A DNA stretch of 64,000 bases from UBA4810 sp002479215 (GCA_049514435.1 JBEKVB010000001.1:372001-436000), one strand, 5' to 3'. Counted from the stretch's first letter, positions 39,038-47,989 are shown. The notes: generated by a model not told the origin, from the sequence alone. Translations and numbers: made by a program.

Positions 39038-40375
39038 ATGTTGCAGTTTGAATTAAGCCCTCAGCAAAAAGAATTACAGGCAAAAGTTCGTGAATTTTCA
39101 GTCAAGGAAATCCTGCCTGCAGTGTGGCATTACGATGAGAAGGATGAAATTCCACTTTTTTTGCTGCAAAAAGCCTTCAATGCCGGTTTTATGAACACTA
39201 ATATCCCCATAAAATATGGCGGCAAGGGATTCGGCCTTATAGAAAACGTTATCCTCACCGAGGAGATTTCCGCGGCCTGTCCGGGCATAGCCACATCAAT
39301 CTTCGATAATTCTCTGGGCATGGCGCCGATCATTCTTTCTGACAACGAAAAACTTAAAGAAAAATATCTTTCGCTAATAACCCGCGAATTCAAGCGCATT
39401 TGTTTCGCTACATCAGAACCGGTCATGGGCTCCGATGTAGCCGGAATGCGCTGCCTGGCCGAAAAAAAAGGGGACGATTATTTTTTAAACGGAACAAAGT
39501 ACTGGATTACCAACGCCGGCGTATCTGATTACATGACGGTTTTCGCAACAATCGATCCGGCCAAACAACATGAGGGTATAGGTGCGTTTCTGGTGGAAAA
39601 AAATTGGGAAGGAGTCTCCGTGGGCAAGCCTATTCCTAAATTAGGGCAGCGCTGTTCTAATACAGCGGGGCTCAACTTTAAAAACGTCAGAGTACCGAAG
39701 GAAAACGTCATTGCGGAACCGGGCAAAGGGTTTATCCTGGCAATGAAAACCTTCTCCCTGACCAGGCCGAGTATCGGGGCATTTGCCGTAGGAGCTGCCC
39801 GTTCAGCTATGGAATATGCTATTGATTACGCCAAGAAAAGAAGGGTTTTCGGGACAAAGATATCAAACTTTGAAGCCATCCAGTTCAAGATTGCGGAAAT
39901 GTATCAAAAAGTGGAAACGTCCCGTCTTTTAGTTTGGAAAGCAGCATGGGAAGCGGATAACGGGATAGATCCCGCGATAAGCGCCTCTATCGCCAAATTT
40001 TATGCAACGGAAAAAGCCATGGAAGTGGTTAACGATGCCCTGCAAATTTTCGGCGGCTACGGATACACTAAAATGTTCCCCATCGAAAAATTACTCCGGG
40101 ATATCCGGTTATTCAGCATTTACGAAGGCACCAGTGAGGTGCAACGGCTGATTGTTTCCGGTTACGTATTGAATAATTACAAACCGGCAATGCCGCCCCT
40201 GGAAGACCTTCCCCTGATCCGGGGACTTGATTTGAATGAACCTTCGGCGAAAAACGCAATCGCCTGGCGATGCCGTATGTGCGGACACATCCACTACGGC
40301 GATCAGCCACCTGATGAATGTCCATATTGTTTTTTCCCGAAAACAGCATTCAAACAGGTTTGGCCGGTTGGTTGA
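39038..40375 (+). CDS. Acyl-CoA dehydrogenase with C-terminal rubredoxin-like domain
   Basis: This 445-residue flavoprotein has residues 1-380 as a standard acyl-CoA dehydrogenase (IPIKYGGKGFGLIENVIL, ATSEPVMGSDVAGM, YWITNAGVSDYM, FGGYGYTK, and FSIYEGTSEVQRLIV, where the catalytic Glu lies). The last 40 residues form a small zinc or iron ribbon, WRCRMCGHIHYGDQPPDECP ending CPYC, with the two CxxC pairs of a rubredoxin. A fused rubredoxin-type domain suggests that electrons leave the FAD through this domain instead of only through ETF. The ribosome-binding site TAAGGAGG is optimal and a terminator follows. Confidence 0.9.
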   Translation: MLQFELSPQQKELQAKVREFSVKEILPAVWHYDEKDEIPLFLLQKAFNAGFMNTNIPIKYGGKGFGLIENVILTEEISAACPGIATSIFDNSLGMAPIILSDNEKLKEKYLSLITREFKRICFATSEPVMGSDVAGMRCLAEKKGDDYFLNGTKYWITNAGVSDYMTVFATIDPAKQHEGIGAFLVEKNWEGVSVGKPIPKLGQRCSNTAGLNFKNVRVPKENVIAEPGKGFILAMKTFSLTRPSIGAFAVGAARSAMEYAIDYAKKRRVFGTKISNFEAIQFKIAEMYQKVETSRLLVWKAAWEADNGIDPAISASIAKFYATEKAMEVVNDALQIFGGYGYTKMFPIEKLLRDIRLFSIYEGTSEVQRLIVSGYVLNNYKPAMPPLEDLPLIRGLDLNEPSAKNAIAWRCRMCGHIHYGDQPPDECPYCFFPKTAFKQVWPVG

Positions 40376-40411
40376 TTGGATCGCCGCTGAACAATTGTAT
40401 ATAAAATATTT

Positions 40412-40460
40412 AGCCGGGAGTTACTTGGACATAAGTAATGCAGTTAGCTCCCGGCTTTTT
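40412..40460 (+). terminator. Terminator after the acyl-CoA dehydrogenase
   Basis: AGCCGGGAG (40412-40420) pairs with CTCCCGGCT (40448-40456) across a 27-base loop, followed by TTTT, about 35 bases past the stop codon. Confidence 0.8.
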
Positions 40461-40504
40461 CATCTCCATTATTTTCTTCTTTCGCGGCCACCATCACTAT
40501 AATG

Positions 40505-41053
40505 TTACTTCCAGAAATATTTCGCGGGAACTCGTCTTTTTCTATCTAAAGAAATACCTTCCTTTCTGAGCAGTTCTCTTTTCATCGCCAGACCTCCGCC
40601 AAAGCCGCCCAATGAACCATCCGCCCGGACAACGCGATGACAAGGCATGATTAACGGGAAGGGATTGTTGGCCAATGCCGTTCCGACTGCTCTGGCCGCT
40701 CCCGTAACACCTATTTTCCCCGCCAATCCTGAATAAGTGGCTACTTTGCCGCGCTGAATTTTACATGCTTGTTTTAATACTTTTGCCGAGAAATCTGTGA
40801 GCCGCGATAAATTCAAAAGAGAAAGATCGATATTTTCTTTTTTACCAAAATATAATTTTGCAATTCGATCATCAATACCGCCCGGAATCCTGCGCGTGAT
40901 TTTATTGATTTCAGGAAAATCTTTTATAATTAGCTCTTTCAATTTCCTTTTCGGATTGGGCAAATAAATATATTCCACTCGCGTCTTTTTTCCGGAATCG
41001 TCCCAAACCAGTCCTACTTCTTCTTTCCCGACTTTAATAATTTGATAATGCAT
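40505..41053 (-). CDS. ogt: Methylated-DNA-protein-cysteine methyltransferase
   Basis: This 182-residue protein repairs O6-methylguanine by taking the methyl group onto the Cys in IMPCHRVVRADGSLGGFGGG, with the GKVATYSGLAGKIGVTGAARA helix-turn-helix before it. The start is ATG 41053 after GGAGGTAAAGC. An in-frame TTG at 41068 is less likely. The N-terminal ferredoxin-like half is present. It is the last gene of the uvrC-mntP-ogt run, placing a direct-repair enzyme beside a nucleotide-excision gene. Confidence 0.93.
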   Translation of the reverse strand: MHYQIIKVGKEEVGLVWDDSGKKTRVEYIYLPNPKRKLKELIIKDFPEINKITRRIPGGIDDRIAKLYFGKKENIDLSLLNLSRLTDFSAKVLKQACKIQRGKVATYSGLAGKIGVTGAARAVGTALANNPFPLIMPCHRVVRADGSLGGFGGGLAMKRELLRKEGISLDRKRRVPAKYFWK

Positions 41054-41058
41054 ATGCT

Positions 41059-41754
41059 TTACCTCCAATGATCAATCAAAATCTTTACACCAATTACAAT
41101 CAAAACCACACCACCGAATATCCCTACTTTTTTGCCGAAGATTCCGGCGAGCCCCTTGCTAAACAACATACCAGTAACTGTCATGAAAAAACAAACGATG
41201 CCGATAATGACCGCGGGAAATATTATTTCCGTCTTTAACAAAGAGAAACTGAAACCCACAGCCAACGCATCAATACTCGTGGCAATGGAAAGCATCAACA
41301 GCGGCCACCCTTTGGTCTGATCATTTGTTTCCTTTTCTTTTTCCTTCTTCAATGTTTCCCAAATCATTCTGCCGCCGACATAAGCCAGAAGCGCAAAAGC
41401 CACCCAGTGGTCATACCCGGCTACAATATTAACTATTGTTAAACCGGCCAGCCAACCGATAATGGGCATAGCAAACTGAAAAGCTCCGAAAGACGAGGCC
41501 AGACGTAAAACAGGCTGCCATGATTTTGTGTTTGTGAAACTCCAATTCCAAAAGCGTAGCGTATTGGAATTGGCTAGTTGAACAATCCCGCAAAACGGAG
41601 GGTATGATACCTCCCTGTTTGTCGCGGAATCGGTTTCCAAGTCCTGTTTTGTGGGTTCATACCCGTGGATATTTGACGCGCCAATGCCTATAGCTACCGA
41701 AAAAGCATCCACACCCAGACTGACAGCCAGAAAAAAAATCGTCACCAAACTCAT
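41059..41754 (-). CDS. mntP: MntP-family manganese efflux pump carrying an in-frame repeat insertion
   Basis: This 231-residue membrane protein matches MntP/DUF204: AVSLGVDAFSVAIGIGAS (TM1, with the conserved Asp), RLASSFGAFQFAMPIIGWLA, GYDHWVAFALLAYVGGRMI and ATSIDALAVGFSFSLL. Usual members have about 185 residues. The excess of about 45 residues lies between TM1 and TM2 (from NIHGYEPTKQ to WNWSFTNTK) and is encoded by a dispersed repeat (41533-41676) whose other copies are at 45.5-46.0 kb. The insertion preserves the frame and has no stop. The start is ATG 41754, while a TTG at 41763 is possible. Whether the pump still works is unknown. Confidence 0.85.
   Translation of the reverse strand: MSLVTIFFLAVSLGVDAFSVAIGIGASNIHGYEPTKQDLETDSATNREVSYPPFCGIVQLANSNTLRFWNWSFTNTKSWQPVLRLASSFGAFQFAMPIIGWLAGLTIVNIVAGYDHWVAFALLAYVGGRMIWETLKKEKEKETNDQTKGWPLLMLSIATSIDALAVGFSFSLLKTEIIFPAVIIGIVCFFMTVTGMLFSKGLAGIFGKKVGIFGGVVLIVIGVKILIDHWR
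41533..41676. repeat. Dispersed ~140-bp repeat, copy A, inside mntP
   Basis: On the plus strand the unit begins TTGTGAAACTCCAATTC, contains GAACAATCCCGC, CGGAGGGTATGATACC and CGGTTTCCAAG, and ends TTCATACCCGTGGATAT. It aligns over its whole length with copy B2 at 45833-45977. Read on the minus strand it is open in the mntP frame and encodes GYEPTKQDLET through WSFTNTK, versus GYETPKQALET through LSFTNK in B2. Confidence 0.85.
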
Positions 41755-41775
41755 ATTAGACAATCATTCTCACTT

Positions 41776-43614
41776 TTAGCTTCTCAAATAAGAATATATT
41801 TTTTCAGCTAACTCCTTACCAATTCCCGGCACTTTTTTCAATTCCTCCAGCGTTGCGTCTTTAACTTGCTCAGCCGAGCCAAAATGTTTCAGCAGTATTT
41901 TTCTGCGCGCCACGCCAACATCAGGAATCTCATCAAGAATCGAACGCAGATCACTTTTTTGTTTTAATTGATGATGATAGCTCAAAGCAAAACGGTGTGC
42001 TTCATCCCTTACTCTTTGCAGTACCGTCAAAGCATGGGGCCATGCTTTAAGATAAATAGGGTCTTTACGCCGCGGCAGATAAACACGATCTTCGGATTTT
42101 CCGGCTTTCATCTTAATGATGCCTTTACTGGAAAATATGGTGCGCTCTTCCTTGGCCAAACCAATGACATCCACTTTAATTTTTAAATCTTTCAACACGG
42201 AAAGAGCTATGTTTAGCTGGCCTTTGCCGCCGTCAACAACAACTAAATCAGGCAGATTCTCTCCATGCGCAAACCGGCGCGCCAGCACCTCGCACATCAT
42301 CGCATAATCGTCCGCTTCGGATACAGTCTTGATCCGAAAGCGTCGATAACTCGCTTTATCCGGCTCGCCATCCTGAAATACAACCATTGAACCCACAGCA
42401 TGCTTGCCGCTGATATTGGAAATATCATAACATTCAATTCTTTGCGGTAATTTTTCCAGTGATAATCTTTCCTGAAGAATATGCAGGGCAGCCGATTTTT
42501 GTTCTTCCTTCTTCTGCCCGGTTTCCCAGAGGCTTCGGGCATTGGCAACGGCCATATCCAGCAGGGCATTTTTTGTTCCGCGGTAAGGAATGGTCAGCAA
42601 AACCTTCTTCTCTTTCTTGTCCGTCAACCATTCGGTGATGACCGTTTCATCCGGCAAATGACAAGGAATAATAATTTCACTAGGAATTTGCGCATCGCCA
42701 TCGTAATACTGTGTCAGACAGGATGAAATAATTTCGGCCAAATCCATTTTCATTTTAACCGGCGCAAATGATTTGCTACCCAGAAGCTTTCCTGCGCGCA
42801 CAAACAAAATACAAAGTTGATAAACATTCTCATCGCCATAAACGCCCAGAACATCCTGATCCTTTGTGCCTCCCCAATCGACATTTTGCTTTTCCAGCGT
42901 GTGCTCCAGAGCGCTGATGCGGTCACGCAGGCGCGCGGCCTCTTCGTAGTTTAAATTCTGCGCCGCCTCTTCCATTTGCGCTTTGATATCTGTAATCAGG
43001 GCACGTCTGCGTCCTTGCAAAAAAGAGACAGCGTTTTCCACTAACTTCCGGTAAGAATCCTCAGCAATCAATCCCTTGCAGGGAGCATAACAGCGGCCGA
43101 TCTGATGTTCCAGGCAGGGACGGCTGCGCAACTGGAATTCACGGTTGCGGCAGCTGCGCAGCGGAAACATCTGCTGCACAAAACGCAGCGTTTCTTTGGC
43201 CGCCAGTCCCGAAGGATAGGGGCCGAAATAAAGTGCCGCATTATTTTGCCGGCGGCGGACAAGCTGTAAACGGGGAAACTTTTCCGCGGGATCAAGGGAT
43301 AAGTGATAGTAAGTTTTATCGTCACGCAAGATGACATTATAGCGGGGGCGGTGACGCTTAATTAAATTGTTTTCTAAAATCAATGCTTCTTTTTCGGTGG
43401 CGGTCGTGATGAACTCAATGTCATTTATGCGCGTCATCAAAAACGGCGCCATGGGACGTGTATCTTTACCGGTAAAGTAAGAACGGATACGGCTTTTTAA
43501 ATTACCGGCCTTGCCGATGTAAATAATCTTCTGCGCCGAGTCCTTCATTAAATAAACACCGGGACTGCGAGGAGCCAAAGAAACTTTTTCTTTTAAACTA
43601 TTATTTTCTGACAT
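41776..43614 (-). CDS. uvrC: Excinuclease ABC subunit C
   Basis: This 612-residue subunit makes the two cuts around DNA lesions. The N-terminal GIY-YIG nuclease shows PGVYLMKDSAQKIIYIGKAG, followed by the Cys motif PCLEHQIGRCYAPCKGLI, a UVR motif, the C-terminal RNase H-like nuclease (ECYDISNISGKHAVGSMVVF, DLVVVDGGKGQL) and two helix-hairpin-helix motifs (IPDVGVARRKILLKHFGS, KVPGIGKELAEKIY). Length and domains are complete. It starts the uvrC-mntP-ogt run. Confidence 0.97.
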   Translation of the reverse strand: MSENNSLKEKVSLAPRSPGVYLMKDSAQKIIYIGKAGNLKSRIRSYFTGKDTRPMAPFLMTRINDIEFITTATEKEALILENNLIKRHRPRYNVILRDDKTYYHLSLDPAEKFPRLQLVRRRQNNAALYFGPYPSGLAAKETLRFVQQMFPLRSCRNREFQLRSRPCLEHQIGRCYAPCKGLIAEDSYRKLVENAVSFLQGRRRALITDIKAQMEEAAQNLNYEEAARLRDRISALEHTLEKQNVDWGGTKDQDVLGVYGDENVYQLCILFVRAGKLLGSKSFAPVKMKMDLAEIISSCLTQYYDGDAQIPSEIIIPCHLPDETVITEWLTDKKEKKVLLTIPYRGTKNALLDMAVANARSLWETGQKKEEQKSAALHILQERLSLEKLPQRIECYDISNISGKHAVGSMVVFQDGEPDKASYRRFRIKTVSEADDYAMMCEVLARRFAHGENLPDLVVVDGGKGQLNIALSVLKDLKIKVDVIGLAKEERTIFSSKGIIKMKAGKSEDRVYLPRRKDPIYLKAWPHALTVLQRVRDEAHRFALSYHHQLKQKSDLRSILDEIPDVGVARRKILLKHFGSAEQVKDATLEELKKVPGIGKELAEKIYSYLRS

Positions 43615-43788
43615 AGGCTCGCTTCAATTATTACTGTTCTTGCTTATAATTGATTTTTAGCTATTCTTCAATTAAGTTATTGCGTGATGGTTGCCAAAGA
43701 GAGTAACAGCTCAAAGGTCACGGGGTGGGGTTTTGCTCCGCAGATGCGATTGTTGGATTTAGCTTTCCCCCTAGAATTATAGCGGCGG

Positions 43789-44631
43789 TCAAACTATATC
43801 TTCGTTTCGGAAGCGCCAGAATAGCAACGTGCCGAGGATAAGGCAATAGGCAAGGATGTTGATGAGCGGATATATAGACCCGAATCCGGGGAATCCTTCA
43901 CCGCCGATAAACGAAGATGCAAACCGCTCTGCACCGGAAAGTTTCGGCCATAAATAGTAGACGGCTTTCCACCATGTCCAGTCCGACGGCGCGCCGGACT
44001 GTCCGATCATCGCCTGCGCCATTTGACTGTGGCTTAGAGCATATATCCCATCGGCCACCAGACCAACTATACCGATTCCCAGAACACAAAGAAAAGCGAA
44101 TACGTCGGACATCAGGAGCGATAAAAGGAACACGGCAACAACCACAAAGAGCAGGTTGAAAAAGCATAGCAGTGAGGCAATGAGGAATTCCGGCAGGACA
44201 GCATTCAAATTTATGGAGGCAATTATGAACACGACGCTGTGCAGGCTGAACATGAACATGACCGATAAAACCCACAAGCCAAGGATCTTGCCCGCGACAT
44301 ACTGCCACCGGGCTATCGGTTTGGCGAGAACGCACGATTGCATCCCCTCATCCCGATCGCGCCTGAATACACGCATCGAAAGCAAAGCAGTGAGAAGCAT
44401 CGCGCCTGCAGCAATAACGTGAAAAGTCAATTTCGACACTACCCGGATAACAGTTTCGGCATCGAGCGTCTGCCCGTTCACCATGAAATTGCCCTGATAA
44501 CAACCGCGAACAAGAAATATAAATATGGCGCAGATAGCAAACATAATGATGAAGCTCTTCTGTCGTATTTCATCCGTAAGCGTATATTTGGCAATTCTGA
44601 TGATGGGGGGAAGTGTTTTCGGCATTTTCAT
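43789..44631 (-). CDS. ABC-2 type exporter permease
   Basis: This 280-residue protein has six likely membrane helices, with an N-terminal IAKYTLTDEIRQKSFIIMFA helix. The segment MRVFRRDRDEGMQSCVLAKP before the second group of helices is typical of ABC-2 permeases such as NatB or NosY. It starts 1 base after the stop of the ATPase gene at 44633, so the two encode one exporter. Two extracytoplasmic stretches are long. The substrate is unknown. Confidence 0.83.
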   Translation of the reverse strand: MKMPKTLPPIIRIAKYTLTDEIRQKSFIIMFAICAIFIFLVRGCYQGNFMVNGQTLDAETVIRVVSKLTFHVIAAGAMLLTALLSMRVFRRDRDEGMQSCVLAKPIARWQYVAGKILGLWVLSVMFMFSLHSVVFIIASINLNAVLPEFLIASLLCFFNLLFVVVAVFLLSLLMSDVFAFLCVLGIGIVGLVADGIYALSHSQMAQAMIGQSGAPSDWTWWKAVYYLWPKLSGAERFASSFIGGEGFPGFGSIYPLINILAYCLILGTLLFWRFRNEDIV

Positions 44632-44632
44632 C

Positions 44633-45337
44633 TCAACCTTTCACCAGCCTTACGAACACATCTTCCAGCGTATCATTATCTTTGACGAGGGCGGAAATTG
44701 CATCCTTCACCAAAAGCCTGCCCTGATTGATGATGGCGGCGTTATCACATATTTTTTCGACTTCCGACAGCAGGTGGGAATTCAGGAAGATAGTCATACC
44801 TTGATCTTTAAGCGATTCTAGAAGCTCACGTATTTCTCTGATGCCGATGGGATCAAGGCTGGCGGTGGGTTCATCGAGAATTAACAGCTTCGGATTTCCA
44901 ATGAGTGCAGCGCCGAGTCCGAACCGTTGAATCATGCCCTTGGAATAGGTACTCACTTTTGTGTGTTCCCTGCCCTGCATGCCGATAAGCTCGACAATGC
45001 GTCCGCATTGACGCATTGCATCTAACCGGCTCATATCCAATAGTTCCGCACAGCGCTGCAGATACTGCCATCCGGAAAGATACGGAGGAATATGACAGTT
45101 CTCCGCCAGATAACCAACTGCGTTACGACTCGCTGCCTGCGTGCTGGGAAGACCGTTTACCGACAGGCTTCCCGACGTCGGCCGTGCAAAGTCAAGCAAC
45201 ATCTTAACGATTGTCGTCTTTCCTGCACCATTAGGTCCCAGAAGAGCAAAATACTCACCCGCCTGGACGGAAAATGAGACATTGTCGACGGCGGTAAGAG
45301 TGCCGTATCGTTTGGTTGCGTTATTCAACTCAATCAT
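44633..45337 (-). CDS. ABC transporter ATP-binding protein
   Basis: This 234-residue ATPase has Walker A LLGPNGAGKTT, Q-loop region YLAENCHIPPYLSGWQYLQ, signature YSKGMIQRFGLGAAL and Walker B LLILDEPTASLDP with an H-loop. It starts MIELNNATKRYG at ATG 45337. A frame open to 45415 would extend over the promoter and has no homology. No good ribosome-binding site precedes the ATG, and the promoter -10 lies so close that the transcript could be nearly leaderless. It pairs with the permease gene directly behind. Confidence 0.9.
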   Translation of the reverse strand: MIELNNATKRYGTLTAVDNVSFSVQAGEYFALLGPNGAGKTTIVKMLLDFARPTSGSLSVNGLPSTQAASRNAVGYLAENCHIPPYLSGWQYLQRCAELLDMSRLDAMRQCGRIVELIGMQGREHTKVSTYSKGMIQRFGLGAALIGNPKLLILDEPTASLDPIGIREIRELLESLKDQGMTIFLNSHLLSEVEKICDNAAIINQGRLLVKDAISALVKDNDTLEDVFVRLVKG

Positions 45338-45343
45338 GCAAAA

Positions 45344-45410
45344 ACTATATGTACCCCAACCTGTTATGTCAAGAAAATATGGGTAACAAAATATGAGGTT
45401 TGTCATCAAC
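45344..45410 (-). promoter_or_regulatory. Conserved block + promoter, copy 1 (ABC exporter)
   Basis: On the minus strand TTGACA (45372-45367) and TATAGT (45349-45344) are 17 bases apart, with the ATG only 6-7 bases past the -10. The 38 bases before the -35 contain ACCTCATATTTTG and ATATTTTC, matching the block upstream of four genes at 60-64 kb. Confidence 0.7.
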
Positions 45411-45502
45411 GTCAATTATCTTAAAAAAATAAGTATTAACTTTAAGATATTCAGAAATTCTGAAAAATGAGGTATCATACCCCTCAATATGCACGATAAC
45501 TT

Positions 45503-45977
45503 TATTGTGAAACTCCAATTCTAATGAAACTCAGATATTATCCCGTTACGGGATGTCGTGTCTTTGAAAATAGCCTTCGGCTCCTTCCGGAGGTGCTCCA
45601 CAAATGCAGTGCAGTAATATCTGTCAGTTGTAATGAGACCCAAGTTTCAGAAACAGAGTGCATACCCTAAAGGTCACACATGCTGAAGCTTGCAGGTCGA
45701 ATCAATGACACTCGCTGAAAACGAACTACGTGAAGTTTGAAGCGTTAGTGGAATTGATCCCGCGAAGCGGAGGGCAGTATGCCCGTGATTCAAACAGAAT
45801 GCCGTAATTTTCTGAACGGTATAATAATATTTATTTGTGAAACTCAAATTCTAAAAGTGAAACACATTAAAATTTGTAAGTCGAACAATCCCGCCAAAGG
45901 CGGAGGGTTGAATACCCCGCAGCTTGCTACGGAAATAAGTTTCCAACGCTTGCTTTGGGGTTTCATACCCGTGATTA
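45503..45977. repeat. Dispersed ~140-bp repeat, copies B1 and B2
   Basis: Copy B1 starts TTTATTGTGAAACTCCAATTC at 45503, carries unrelated sequence inside, and ends with GATCCCGCGAAGCGGAGGG and GTATGCCCGTGATT near 45790. Copy B2 starts TTTATTTGTGAAACTC at 45830, contains CGAACAATCCCGCC, CGGAGGGTTGAATACC and AGTTTCCAACGC, and ends TTTCATACCCGTGATTAT at 45977. B2 aligns over its full length with the copy inside mntP. The stretch 45338-45778 otherwise holds no gene. B2 overlaps the beginning of the large ORF at 45779. Confidence 0.8.
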
Positions 45978-47983
45978 TAGCTGTTCTTATAGGTTTTTGC
46001 CCTAACGCATATGGTCTGGATCAACTTCCTGAAAATGTATATTTGAAAAACAGTCAACAAGGGATTTCATATGAGTATTACTATGCCCTGAAAGACGGCA
46101 AGATTTGGATTAAGCCCAATGAAAGTACCACCGGTATCAAGGGAGAATGGAAACTTTTTGACAGTACCGGCACACCATTTGGGGAAGATGTTCCATCATT
46201 CAAGCCTGATGACAAAATCGCCGGATTTTCCACTGATGGAACTATGATAGTAGCAGTTTCGAACAACGGCAGATTCTATTTCTGGCAGCCTACCCTCGAG
46301 GAAAAAACAACCTGGGACGAGGAAATCGGTTCCCCGTTCTCCGATTCACTATATCTACCGAAAAATAAATTGTGGAGCTTTAGTTTTAGCATCTTGCGCG
46401 CGCCATGGAAAAGACTTACTCCGATGCATGATATCGTGACATACTGGGAAGATATCGATGGAAACAAAACTCAGTTTGGCTTGACAGCGACCATTTATGT
46501 CGTTGACCCCGCCGGGCAAAAAATCTACTTTACCGATACCGGCTTGCCGGCAACATTTAACAGGGCATTTACTTCCCCTGGAAGAGGCGCTTTTATTATT
46601 GAAAATATGAGCAGTGCCGCTTCCACCATTTTTGTAATTAACGAAACAGGAAAGATGTACACAAGAATGATTGACGCGGAAATAGAAGGGGGCGGTCCGG
46701 CGCTGATGTTCACCTATAAAAGGGGAAAAAGAACTAAGAATGACGAGATCGTTCCGATCATGGATGCCCTGCGGTCTTTGCCGCTTCCTGATTGGCGGGA
46801 ACAGGAACCGATAAAGGAAGTACTCGATGATCGGATGAAACAAGCGGTCATTACCAAGAACATAACGATACTCCAGACCGGAGAAGGGAATGCGGCCCGC
46901 GAGCTCCGGGTTCAGGGACGCAACAGATCAGGCAAATACGGATATTATTTCAAAAAAATATTTGATCCGTCCTGGAATTTTAAAATTACCAACGAATATT
47001 TCAATAATAAGATAATCGTAAAAAACTATTTACAAGAGGCCTGGAAAGGCAGGAAGCTGGACAAAACATATTCCGGCAGCATGGAGCAGATATCCGCGCC
47101 ATCATTACAGGTCGAACTGGTCGATTTTTACTACTTCAGCTCGCCGGCAACATTACGGGTGCACGTCAAAAACAAACAATTCGATATGAAGTTCCACACG
47201 GTGGATCAGTGGTACCTGACCGCTCAGGAAAAAGGTCATCCGGAGTTGGTGGGAAATCCGGCGGGTGAGCCTAAACTCTTGCAGGGCACCCTGGAGATCC
47301 CGGAACCGGTGCTGAACTCGCAAGACCCTGATATTAAAGAAACAATTGATCGTTACTTCAAACGATTTAATCTGGCAGCGTTTGCTTTTTCAGTCATGGC
47401 TGATGATGAGAAGGTTTTCATTCAAAGTAAAATTGTCCAGCGAGCCTCATTATCCTACATGGATTATGACTTTCGCCGACACATCACCATGGATCTCGTC
47501 AATACTGATAACACCAATATAGTGATCCCCGATCTGGCTTTTACCACCATGGCCAGGTCGTCCAGGCTGGAAGTTCCGAAGAATTGGCAAGCAATGACAA
47601 AAAAGGACATTCCTGAAATTGAGAAGCTTATGAATCTTAACAAAAATGTTTTATGGGAAATGAGAATATTAAACCTGAAAGGTAAATTTGAACATATCAA
47701 AACCAGCCTGCTGGTCCTGAGCGGTGTGGGTATTTATTATGCCTTTGACGGTATAGTTAATCTCATCGGCCTGCCGTCATATCCTGTGCTGACCTCCGAC
47801 CCATACATCAATGAGGAACTCAGCGAGTTTGGAGGCCTTTCCTATACCGGCGGCGATTCCTTGCTGGATAATGCCCAACTGAATTTTATGTTGGCTTTTA
47901 AAGATCCCCTCGATTATAAAAAGGCTGAAGAGATAATAAAACAGAGAATAACATTATTGAAAAGCCTTTATCACCGCTTGTAA
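45779..47983 (+). CDS. Large exported protein of unknown function; N-terminus formed by repeats
   Basis: The longest frame has 734 codons. ATG 45779 has GGAGGG upstream but lies within repeat copy B1, and residues about 35-65 come from copy B2. A hydrophobic segment LLWGFIPVIIAVLIGF followed by CPNAYG (about residues 59-80) looks like a signal peptide, and its first half is also repeat-derived. The original start is therefore uncertain, and GTG 45971 is an alternative. The mature part is rich in beta strands, with repeated WxP/xFYFW-like blocks early (GKIWIKPNEST, NGRFYFWQP), suggesting a beta-propeller start. A hydrophobic stretch VLSGVGIYYAFDGIVNLIGL lies near residue 645. I recognise no family. 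Confidence 0.7.
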   Translation: MPVIQTECRNFLNGIIIFICETQILKVKHIKICKSNNPAKGGGLNTPQLATEISFQRLLWGFIPVIIAVLIGFCPNAYGLDQLPENVYLKNSQQGISYEYYYALKDGKIWIKPNESTTGIKGEWKLFDSTGTPFGEDVPSFKPDDKIAGFSTDGTMIVAVSNNGRFYFWQPTLEEKTTWDEEIGSPFSDSLYLPKNKLWSFSFSILRAPWKRLTPMHDIVTYWEDIDGNKTQFGLTATIYVVDPAGQKIYFTDTGLPATFNRAFTSPGRGAFIIENMSSAASTIFVINETGKMYTRMIDAEIEGGGPALMFTYKRGKRTKNDEIVPIMDALRSLPLPDWREQEPIKEVLDDRMKQAVITKNITILQTGEGNAARELRVQGRNRSGKYGYYFKKIFDPSWNFKITNEYFNNKIIVKNYLQEAWKGRKLDKTYSGSMEQISAPSLQVELVDFYYFSSPATLRVHVKNKQFDMKFHTVDQWYLTAQEKGHPELVGNPAGEPKLLQGTLEIPEPVLNSQDPDIKETIDRYFKRFNLAAFAFSVMADDEKVFIQSKIVQRASLSYMDYDFRRHITMDLVNTDNTNIVIPDLAFTTMARSSRLEVPKNWQAMTKKDIPEIEKLMNLNKNVLWEMRILNLKGKFEHIKTSLLVLSGVGIYYAFDGIVNLIGLPSYPVLTSDPYINEELSEFGGLSYTGGDSLLDNAQLNFMLAFKDPLDYKKAEEIIKQRITLLKSLYHRL

Positions 47984-47989
47984 AATGCC

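Noticed and set aside
43615..43788. Gap between uvrC and the ABC-2 permease
   Set aside because: Searched for the promoter block and the dispersed repeat. Neither is present, and no gene or hairpin could be supported.
45857..45876. GTGAAACACATTAAAATT shared with the XRE-gene promoter at 53702
   Set aside because: Only about 18 bases match, the left half of the palindrome is missing and there is no -35 here. Probably a chance match within an AT-rich repeat.
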